Shown here: piece after piece, positions 56,099 to 64,000 of the stretch
Layout: each line of letters begins with the position of its first letter
Numbering within the stretch: the stretch's first letter is position 1
The notes under the pieces: model-generated
What the model saw: the letters and a program-made list of their open reading frames with translations, nothing else
Databases searched by the model: none
Told to the model about the DNA's origin: nothing
DNA from: Inia geoffrensis
Taxonomy: Eukaryota > Chordata > Mammalia > Artiodactyla > Iniidae
Assembly: GCA_036417435.1 (NCBI GenBank)
Contig: CM070901.1
Span: 160,228,044 to 160,292,043, forward strand
DNA length: 64,000 nucleotides
Reading direction: 5' to 3'
Position numbers and translations under genes: made by a program

Positions 56099-57848
56099 AA
56101 CATTTTTAAGTGTATAATTTCGGCAAGTAACCTTGTACAAAAGCACTAAGGAAATGTTTACTATTGTTATTACCTCCTATGCAGTCAATCAACTTTGGCT
56201 TATTGCTACAATTGTGTGGGCTTTTCATACTAGTCTAGAGTGAGTGGGTTTAAGACCAAAGTCCCTTGTCACAGGTTGGGTTTTCTGGGAGGTAGATGTT
56301 GAGTTAGAGTTGGGAGTATAAAAGGATTAATGGGGAGTAACACCTGTGAAGGAAAGGGAGCAGAAGCAGGACTGAGAAAAGACTTCAGTAGTGACAGTCT
56401 CTGCCAGCCCATTGGGAATCTCCAGAGTGAACTTTGCTGGATGGAAGACTCCCAAATTTTGGCTGGGCTTCTGGAAAGCTGAAACAGTCAAAGGCACTAA
56501 CAGCTGGAGGCTTTCAGCAAGTTCTTTCATTAAGGGAGGTCTCAGAGGTACATCTCTCCAGGTCTGCCACATCACTCTTCTTAGCTCTGTGCTGGTGAGC
56601 ACAGGGAGGTCTTTTAGTCATTCAACAAACACTTATTAAGCAGTTCTTATATATCAGTTATTGAGCTAGATACTAGTGCTACAAAGATGACTGGAATATT
56701 TTCAGCAAGCTCCTTTTCTCAAATAAGTCTCAGTCCCTGCAGAGGTAGGACAGGAACTCACCACCCAGGGGGAGAAAAGCCAGCACTATTTGCGGGGTAT
56801 TTTTTAAATGCATGAACTTTTCGTTATCCATAATACAAGATGAAATATGCTAAATGCAAAAGATTCAAAAGCTCTAGAACCTAGCGCAGGATTTGGCAAA
56901 TAGTAGGCATTGAATAAGCATTGTTGACCGAGAGGCTATGAGAATTGGAGGAGAGAACAATTATTTTGTTCTGAGGAGAAGATTTGTTTGTCACCTATCA
57001 ATCAGTCAACAGTAAATTTTTTTTAAAAAATCAGTTACAATCTATTCAGCTGATGCAGAATTCAAATAAAACTCACAAAGTAGACAAAGTTTGTCTTTAT
57101 AGTTCTCCCATCCTCCTGCCTCCTTCGAGCCCTTCTCCCAACCATAATTGTCTTTTCTTCCCCCCAATCATAATTAACACTTTCATCCCCTAACTCTGTT
57201 GTGTGTCGGTTTGGTTATTTTACTATCATGCCTCACGACAATTTAAGAATGATGTTTAAATTTCACAAATATACTTGCATTTAGAAAGAGGAGGTGTTTA
57301 AACACAATCATTCTGTGGCAGAGAAGTGGGATCAATACTGTTTCCAACTACCAGTGCTGTCACCAACACCACTTCCTCCCTTCTTTAGAACCATCCTTTC
57401 TTCCTTAGATGTTAGAAATAAAGTATGGGCAGTTAGCCTTGCAGCCTCACCTCTTTGCTCCTCCCCACTTTGAATGCAAAATTCAGAAGATATTATAAGT
57501 GACAAATCTGGGGCTCCCTGGGGTTTGTGACAGCTGACTTCAGTGTATGTCATTGTCATTTGATGGCTCAGGCCTCAAGAGGAGGCTGTTTGCCCTTGGA
57601 CCTGGCCCCAGGATTGCTACTGTGGGAGAATTGTTTCTTTAGATTGGTGCAGGCAGGGGTTTCCAGGGGAGGAGCCTACTGGGGAGTTTTCCCTGCTGTG
57701 GAGGCACTCACATTATAATATTGGTATAGGGGAAAAGAGAGAAGGGTGTCTAACATCTCTGGTCACTCTCCCAGGGACCTCCACTTAAGTGTCCCCCCCC
57801 CCCCCAAATACAGCTCGACCAATGGCTGGCTGAGGTTGAGTGGACACA
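56099..57848. other. No gene recognised; short L2 and LTR-like pieces
   Basis: 56265-56350 resembles an antisense old LTR edge. 56617-56735 is a reversed L2 end (CATTCAACAAACACTTATTAAGC). 56880-56935 is an L2/MIR tail. A C12 run lies at 57793-57804. A 91-codon minus frame at 56327 has no known domain. Confidence 0.4.
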
Positions 57849-57936
57849 GGGACTTCCAATGCAGGGGATGGAGGTTCTGTCCCCAGTAAGGGAACTGAGA
57901 TCCCCCAAGCTGCTCAGTGCAGCCAAAAAAAAAAAG
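57849..57936 (+). mobile_element. GGGACTTCC-type SINE with 5' internal deletion
   Basis: GGGACTTCCAATGCAGGGGA: the A-box region is deleted between two CTTCC words. It ends GTGCAGCCAAAAAAAAAAAG. Confidence 0.9.
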
Positions 57937-58113
57937 TGTTTTTTTTTCTTGATGAGTTCTGGCCAAAGGTTTATCAATTTTGTTTATCTTCTCAAAGAAC
58001 CAGCTTTTAGTTTTATTGATCTTTATTATTTTTTTCTTTGTTTCTATTTCATTTATTGCTGCTCTGATCTTTATGATTTCTTTCCTTCTAGTTCTTTTAG
58101 GTGTAAGGTTAGA

Positions 58114-58761
58114 TCATTTGAGATTTTTCTTGTTTCTTGAGGTAGCTTGTATAGCTATAAACTTCCCTCTTAGAACTGCTTCTGCTGCATCCTGTAGGTT
58201 TTGGATCGTCGTGTTTTCATTGTCATTTGTCTCTAGGTATTTTTTGATTTCCTCTCTGATTTCTTCAGTGACCTCTTGGTTATTTAGTAACATATTGTTA
58301 AGCCTCCATGTGCTTGTGTTTTTTACATTTCTCTCCCTGTAATTTATTTCTGATTTCATAACATTGTGGTCGGAAAAGATGCTTGATATGATTTCAGTTG
58401 TCTTAAATTTACCGAGGCTTGATTTGTGACCCAAGATGTGATCTATCCTGGAGAATGTTCTGTGTGCACTTGAGAAGAAAGTGTAATCTGCTGTTTTTGG
58501 ATGGGATGTCCTATAAATGTCAATTAAATCTATCTGGTCTATTGTGTCATTTAAAGCTTCTGTTTCCTTATTAATTTTCTGTTTGGATGACCTGTCCATT
58601 GGTGTAAGTGAGGTGTTAAAGTCCCCCACTATTATTGTGTTACTAACGATTTCTTCTTTTATAGCTGTTAGCAGTTGCCTTATATATTGAGGTGCTCCTA
58701 TGTTGGGTGCATATATATTTATAATTGTTATATCTTCTTCTTGGATTGATCCCTTGATCAT
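58114..58761 (-). pseudogene. L1 ORF2 endonuclease domain, main part
   Basis: 215 open codons of the apurinic/apyrimidinic-like endonuclease that nicks target DNA for L1 insertion. Visible motifs are INIYAPN, the GDFNT catalytic Asp/Asn motif, and the SRIDHIL catalytic Asp/His motif near residues 105-115, all intact. The N-terminal part (59280-59062, SIITLNVNGLN and CCLQETH, with the catalytic Glu) is separated by a SINE. Downstream reverse transcriptase is missing, so the copy is dead. Confidence 0.88.
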
Positions 58762-58807
58762 TATGTAGTGTCCTTCTTTGTCTCTTGTAGCATTCTTTAT
58801 TTTATTT

Positions 58808-59018
58808 CATTTTATTTTATTTTTTTGCTGTACGCGGGCCTCTCACTGCTGTGGCCTCTCCTGCTGCGGAGCACAGGCTCCGGACGTGCAGGTTCAGCAG
58901 CCATGGCCCACGGGCCCAGCGGTTCCGTGGCATATGGGATCCTCCCGGACCAGGGCACGAACCTGCATCCCCTGCATCGGCAGGCAGACTCTCAACTGCT
59001 GCACCACCAAGGAAGCCC
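58808..59018 (-). mobile_element. Short CHR SINE inside L1 ORF2
   Basis: T-tail, GCTGTACGCGGGCCTCTCAC, through ACCACCAAGGAAGCCC. TSD: CATTCTTTATTTTA on the left, CATTTTTTATTTTA on the right. It is in the same orientation as the host L1. Confidence 0.94.
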
Positions 59019-59061
59019 ACATTTTTTATTTTAAAGTCTATTTTACCTGATATGAGTATTG

Positions 59062-59280
59062 CTACTCCAGCTTTCTTTTGATTTCCATTTGTATGCAATT
59101 CTTTTTCCATCCCCTCACTTTCAGTCTGTATGTGTCCCTAGGTCTGAAATGGGTCTCTTGTAGACAGCATATATATGGGTCTTGTTTTTGTATCCATTCA
59201 GCAAGCCTGTGTCTTTTGTTTGGAACATTTAATCCATTCACATTTAAGGTAATTATCGACATGTATGTTCCTATTACCAT
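59062..59280 (-). pseudogene. L1 ORF2 N-terminal fragment
   Basis: 72 codons: the first part of the endonuclease, with SIITLNVNGLN, the WIQKQDP stretch and the catalytic Glu in LQETH. Cut off by the SINE at its 3' side. Confidence 0.88.
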
Positions 59281-59338
59281 TTTCTTAATTGTTATGGGTT
59301 TGTTTATGTAGGTCCTTTTCTTCTCTTGTGTTTCCCAC

Positions 59339-60273
59339 TTAGAGAAGTTCCTTTAGCATTTGTTGTAGAGCTGGTCTGGTGGTGCTGAATTCTCGTAGCT
59401 TTTGCCTGTCTGTAAAGCTATTGATTTCTCCATCAAATCTGAATGAGATCCTTGCTGGGTAGAGTAATCTTGGTTGTAGGTTCTTCCCTTTCATCACTTT
59501 AAATATATTGTGCCACCCCCTTCTGGCTTGTAGAATTTCTGCTGAGAAATCAGCTGTTAACCTTATGGGAGTTCCCTTGTATGTTACTTGTCGTTTTTCC
59601 CTTGTTGCTTTTAATAATTTTTCTTTGTCTTTAATCTTTGTCAATTTGATTACTATGTGTCTCGGCATGTTTCTCCTTGGGTTTATCCTGCCTGGGTTTA
59701 TCCTGTGCTTCATGGATTTGGGTGGCTATTTCCTTTCCCATGTTAGGGAAGTTTTGAACTATAATCTCTTCAAATATTTTCTTGGGTCCTTTATCTCTCT
59801 CCTCCTTCTGGGGCCCCTATAATGTGAATGGTTGGTGCATTTAATGTTGTCCCAGAGGTCTCTTAGGCTGTCTTCATTTCTTTTCATTCTTTTTTCTTTA
59901 TTCTGTTCTGTGGCAGTGAATTCCACCATTCTGTCTTCCAGGTCGCTTATCCATTTTTCTGCCTCAGTTGTTCTGCTACTGATTCCTTCTAGTGCATTTT
60001 TCATTTCAGTTATTGTATTGTTCATCTCTGTTTATTTGTTCTTTAATTCTTCTAGGTGTTTCTTCTTTCCTTCTTCTAGGTCTTTGTTAAACATTTCTTG
60101 CATCTTCTCAGTCTTTGCCTCCATTCTTTTTCCGAGGTTCTGGTCCTGGACATCTTCACTATCATTATTCTGAATTCTTTTTCTGGAAGGTTGCTTATCT
60201 CCACTTCATTTAATTGTTTTTCTGGGGTTTTATCTTGTTCCTTCATCTGGTACATAGTCCTCTGCCTTTTCAT
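59339..60273 (-). pseudogene. L1 ORF1 remnant (nucleic-acid-binding protein)
   Basis: Three consecutive open blocks on the minus strand (60273-60076, 60025-59759, 59713-59339) cover the N-terminal and coiled-coil part, the E-K-W-I-S-D-L-E-D-R-M heptad region, and the RRM plus C-terminal domain (PRHIVIKLT..KEKLLKATREK, then a R.LYPA.ISF..DG). Frameshifts or stops separate them. ORF1p normally coats L1 RNA as a trimer; this copy cannot. Confidence 0.85.
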
Positions 60274-60385
60274 TTTGTCTGTCTTTCTGTGAATGTGGTT
60301 TTCGTTCCACAGGCTGCAGGATTACAGTTCTTCTTGCTTCTGCTGTCTGCCCTCTGGTGGATGAGGCTATCCAAAAGTGCTTCTT

Positions 60386-60455
60386 TAATTTGTTGGTCAT
60401 CCCCACCAACCACAAGATAGTTGGGGACAGGGCTGTGTCTCATTCACCCAGGTAT
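60386..60455. other. Junction between L1 5' end and LTR
   Basis: A short unassigned linker. Confidence 0.3.
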
Positions 60456-61023
60456 TGAAACCAAGCAGGACCCTGTGGGGCTCCAGGGCACAAAAGCCTT
60501 TTTGTGTCCCCTTCCCTGAGTTCCAAAGGGCAGGTTAGAACAGTTGCTAATTAGGGAAGGGAGGGGATGCAGAGACAAGGGAGGAGCAGTCAAGAAACAA
60601 TAGTGCAGACTTGGGGGCAGGGTCTTGGTTCCACCTCAAAGGATACACATAACAATATCTTTGAGCTCTTCTGCAGAACTAAAACCCCCACGAAATGGAA
60701 GATGTTAACTATTTGATGAAGCACTTTTCATTCCAGAGAAGGTCACAGTTCACCCATTATCACCTGCGCCAGATGATCTCTGAATTGAAGGAATGTGGGC
60801 TCTGCGTGCACCCTGATCCTTATCAGCAGCCCTTGACTATAGAACTCCTCATAACACCCTCCCACCCCCCAACCTGGGGTTGGGACACACAGTTTTGAAG
60901 GCATTAGCTGGCTATGCCCCCCTTTGCCTGGCAAAGCAATAAAGCTATTCTTTTCTACTTCACCCAAAACTCTGTCTGAGATTTAATACCGTTTCACGGT
61001 ACAGAGGTCAGATTCAGTTTCAG
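60456..61023 (+). mobile_element. Solo LTR family X, copy 2, forward
   Basis: It shares the words of copy 1 (35437-36043) in the opposite orientation. R/U5 shows GCAATAAAGCTATTC followed by TTTTCTACTTCACCC. No internal sequence is attached. The middle differs from copy 1, so they are different subfamilies or one has replaced sequence. Confidence 0.75.
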
Positions 61024-61446
61024 TATCCCCAGCACCTAGAGGTGCTCAATAAACATTAGAAGAAAGGACAATGGGGAGGGCCATTATATTGTGTGTGCTA
61101 TATTGTGATTCTTTCTGGCACAGAGCCCCTAAAACCATTGGAATTTCCTAAGTGATAAGACCTAAAAAGTGTCTTGATATTTATAACAAACCTTTTCAAC
61201 TGCACCTGAGTTTATCTTAATCAGGTGGCTGTTGGAAAGCACCTAAAGGTGGGGGCTGGTTACCAGGGGAAATAACCATGTGATTAGAAGGTTGGAACTT
61301 TTACTCCCACCGCACCCTGACCTCAGGGGAGGGAAGAGAGGCTGGAGGTTGGCTCATTTGACAAAGGCCAATGATCTAATCGATCATACCTATATAACGA
61401 AGCCTCCATAAAAACCCAAAAGAACGGGGTTTGGAGACCGTCCAGG
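61024..61446. other. L2 tail then unnamed LTR-like sequence
   Basis: 61024-61068 reads CCCCAGCACCTAGAGGTGCTC, an L2 tail. 61290-61430 (TGACCTCAGGGGAGGGAAG, CATAAAAACCCAAAAG) looks like an old LTR U3/R. Family not named. Confidence 0.4.
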
Positions 61447-61931
61447 TGTGAAATAAAATTCAAATTTATGGCAAGACAAGAAAAATTTAAACATAAAAAT
61501 TCTTGTTTGCCCTTTGGCCTCCCCTCTCCCCTCACTGTGCATTGTGTATCTGCATTATGCATTGACCAAACCTCCTCCATCAGCAGGAATACCTGCTCAA
61601 CTATAAATAGCAACATTCTTCCAGGATCAACAAGATAGCTCCTTAAAAGATACCATTCCTTCTTGATCTTATAAAGGGTCACATGACCCACCATGACCCA
61701 CATGGTGCTTAAATCTGTATTATGTAAACTGTCAATAATGTGTCATTTAATATATAGCCCTCTGTCTCAAAAAACTTATATAAACTATGTCTTGACTTCT
61801 AATGGGTGGAACAGTTCTCAGAGCTTCCTGAGATGCTCTTCCTGTGTTATAATTCTCAAATTTGGCTTGAATAAAATTTCCCAATTCTTTCTTAGATCGA
61901 CTGATTAATTTTTCATTGATATGTACTTGGC
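61447..61931 (+). mobile_element. 5' LTR of a gamma-like endogenous retrovirus
   Basis: It starts TGTGAAATAAAATTCAAATT. It has a TATAAA at 61780, the poly(A) signal AATAAA in CTTGAATAAAATTTCCC at 61871, and a U5 ending near 61930. The first 45 or so bases recur at 63456, marking the 3' LTR. The following text ACTTGGCATAGTCAAGGC may be a primer-binding region. Confidence 0.75.
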
Positions 61932-63455
61932 ATAGTCAAGGCAGGATATCAGAGACACCCACCAGAGGACACCTGGAGTCTACCCAGAACTGGTGCTTGG
62001 TACCAGCATGGGTGCATTGTGTCCCACCGGCTTCTCAGTACTCCTCAGGTGTGCCAGTGAGTTCTGATATTCAGATCTCATTGTTTGGGTGATGATCCTA
62101 AAAACTTCCCTGGTTGGGGAACTAAGATCCCACATGCCGCGGAGCAACTAAGCCCGTACACCACAACTACTGAGCTCCCGCGCCTCAATTAGTGAGCCCG
62201 CATGCTGCAAACTACAGAGCCCACACGCTCTGGAATCCACGTGCCACATCTACATAGCCCATGCGCCCTGGAGCCCACATGCCACAACTAGAGAGAAGCC
62301 TGCGTGCCGCAAGGAAGAGCCCATGCACCACAATGAGAACGATCCTGCACACCTCAACGAAGATCCCGCATGCCGCAACTAAGACCTGATGCAGCCAAAA
62401 TAATAATAATAATAATAAATTAAATAAAATAATGAAGTCTTAAAAAAATCAATCCAATTGCTGGGTTTATGGCCAATTACCTATATCCAGTACACCCAGG
62501 TTGCCTTGGTGGATTTCACCTCTCCAAGACTCTAATTGAATGGTCTTGAGAAATTTTATTTTAAAGGAAAGAAAGTCTAGCACCCTGCAAGATAATGTTA
62601 CTGCCAATATCACTAAGTGAGACCCCTTTACCCAGCCAGTTAATGATGTCAGTTCTGGCCATAAATAGTCCTTTTTATAAGATATTGAATGTTGGGTAGC
62701 TCCTAACAGGACCCAATGGATTTATGGAACAAGTTCATGACCTTGACTCTCCCCAGGTTGGTTATGGAGAGGCACAGTTGGTTTCCCTCACGCTCAAAGT
62801 CACTCACTTACAAGCAGCTTTGGAAACAGCCCATGCCAATCTGTCAATCTGTCTTTAGTGCAGGCATGCTGGTTTCTATCAGTTTTCCAATGGTATGCCC
62901 ATTTGGTCACAATATTTGTTAATTCATCTTATGACCCGTAAGGTGTCAAATTTCTGCTCTGAACAATCCTCTTCCCAGTTTAGGGGAAATCTAGGAAAAT
63001 GATTTGATTCAGGAGGATTTTGGTTTAAATCCGTGCTAATGACATTGTTGCTCCTACTACCAATTTAAATTACAGTTTGTGGAACTTATAAGGTGATAGT
63101 TTCTTGCTTTTCACGCTGTGTGTCATCAGCTGGTACTAGGATAATGATGTCTAAACTTGAAACTACAGATCACCTCTATGTTCTCTGTAAAATAATGGGC
63201 ATACACAATGCACATGCAAGGAAAATTGGCTTAATGGCTTAAGTCCCTTATCAGACAACCTAAAATTGGCGGTCAGCCCTTGCCAGACATTCTGCTAGTA
63301 TAACCACCAAAAGAGACAAACTGGGCTATTAGGACCCAGCATCAAGGGACATGATGGACACTGGGGCAGGCAAGCAGCCACCCTAACTTCAAGGGACCTA
63401 ATATTTGATAACCTAATGCTTTCTATCAAAATATTAATGATCAACAGGGGGAAAT
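61932..63455 (+). pseudogene. ERV internal region, degenerate, with a SINE
   Basis: About 1.2 kb once the SINE at 62104-62430 is removed, far too short for gag-pol-env. No intact retroviral frame is seen; the longest frames are under 75 codons. It ends in a purine-rich stretch, AACAGGGGGAAAT, at 63443-63455, which acts as a polypurine tract directly before the 3' LTR. Confidence 0.65.
62104..62430 (+). mobile_element. GGGACTTCC-type long SINE, forward, with 5' deletion
   Basis: The head joins CTTCCCTGGT directly to TGGGGAACTAAG, removing the A and B boxes between two CCCTGGT words. The rest is long type, with an (AAT)n tail at 62399-62420. Confidence 0.92.
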
Positions 63456-63500
63456 TGTGAAATAAAATTCATATTTTATGACAAGACAAGAAAAACTTAA
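63456..63500 (+). mobile_element. 3' LTR start, truncated
   Basis: TGTGAAATAAAATTCATATT, then GACAAGACAAGAAAAACTTAA, matches the first 45 bases of the 5' LTR and then stops. The rest of the 3' LTR is missing. Confidence 0.75.
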
Positions 63501-63954
63501 TCTCGGAGGACTGATCTGATTCTATCTCCAGGTAGTGTCAGAATTGAGTTGAATTGTAGGACACCCAGCTGGTGGTGGAGAATTGCTTGATGGGGCTGGA
63601 AACCCCACACATCTGAACTGGTATCAGAATTGCAAAGAACAAGGCATGGTTCCTGCCCTCTCGGAGCAGGAATTTGGGAGAAAAGGAAGCCCACTGGGAC
63701 TAGGTCCTAAAGGAGAAGTAAGTTTTCACGAGGGTGAAGTGTATATGGGTGTGTGGAGTGAGGAAGAGATAAGAGAGCAGAAGAAAACAAGAGCAAAAGC
63801 AACATGAAAGGGAGTGATGTTTTCAGGGAGTACTGCAGATGATGCAAGTGGGAGAGTGATGTCATCTTTGAAGATGATGCCAGTTTGGCTGCATTAGCAA
63901 AAATATGACTCCCTTGAGTTAATATTTTTATAATTTTTCACTATGATTGTTTTA
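63501..63954. other. No gene recognised
   Basis: Unassigned sequence after the truncated LTR. The 74-codon plus frame at 63583-63807 has no known domain. Confidence 0.4.
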
Positions 63955-64000
63955 AGGTTTTTTTAAAGTCTGACCAGTTTTTAAAAATACTTATTTATTT
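63955..64000 (-). mobile_element. Probable SINE tail cut by the window end
   Basis: GTTTTTTTAAAG, then TTTTTAAAAATACTTATTTATTT, looks like the T-rich tail of a reverse CHR SINE continuing beyond the window. Confidence 0.4.

Larger units (their letters stand above)
57945..60385 (-). mobile_element. L1 5' half, reverse, lacking its 3' half
   Basis: Read on the minus strand: 5' UTR end near 60385, ORF1 at about 60273-59339, and the start of ORF2 at 59280. ORF2 stops at about 57945 inside the region after the endonuclease, so reverse transcriptase, C-terminal domain and 3' UTR are absent. A SINE at 58808-59018 splits the endonuclease. An L1 that keeps the 5' end and loses the 3' end is the opposite of normal truncation. 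Confidence 0.88.

Overview
This window looks like mammalian nuclear DNA from a cetacean, probably a toothed whale. The evidence is the repeat content. About forty tRNA-derived SINEs of the cetacean/hippo/ruminant (CHR) type are present, starting GGGCTTCCCTGGTGG or GGGACTTCCCTGGTGG and carrying pol III A- and B-box heads. With them are artiodactyl-type L1 3' ends, a fragment of the artiodactyl mariner MITE, and old mammal-wide L2, MIR, MaLR, ERVL, Tigger and hAT copies. Many of the short SINEs are close to one another in sequence, which fits a recently active whale family. The species call is an inference from repeats, not from a gene.

I could not recognise a conserved protein-coding gene. Almost every long reading frame is a translation of a SINE, an L1, an LTR or the GC-rich island. 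The one region that looks like a gene control region is a CpG island at about 31440-32300. It has GC boxes, a CRE-like site, a strong splice donor on each strand, a 131-codon minus-strand frame with a good start context, and a minus-strand AATAAA downstream. I read it as the promoter and first exon of an unidentified gene or lncRNA, possibly transcribed both ways.

Layout: 1-5 kb holds an old interspersed repeat, microsatellites, an ERVL pol remnant and an LTR. 5.5-19 kb is dominated by two old plus-strand L1 copies (about 7.3-11.35 kb and 15.4-19.0 kb) and two L2 copies, riddled with SINEs. 19-31 kb mixes low-repeat sequence with MIR, L1 and SINE copies. 31-32.4 kb is the CpG island. 33.7-40 kb is an LTR-rich block: an MLT1-like LTR split by two other LTRs, then a MaLR-like LTR plus internal remnant carrying three SINEs. 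40-48 kb holds L1 copies, a four-level nested insertion (LTR, hAT, L1, SINE) and an ERVL reverse-transcriptase remnant. 48-57.8 kb holds L2, L1 and a Tigger element. 57.9-63.5 kb holds an L1 that keeps its 5' half but has lost its 3' half, a solo LTR, and a gamma-like ERV with a truncated 3' LTR.

No rRNA, functional tRNA gene, CRISPR array or operon is present. The most useful observations are the CpG island and the insertion chronology readable from nested elements and target-site duplications (TSDs). I found no convincing new biological system. Boundaries of old repeats are approximate, because they come from reading by eye.
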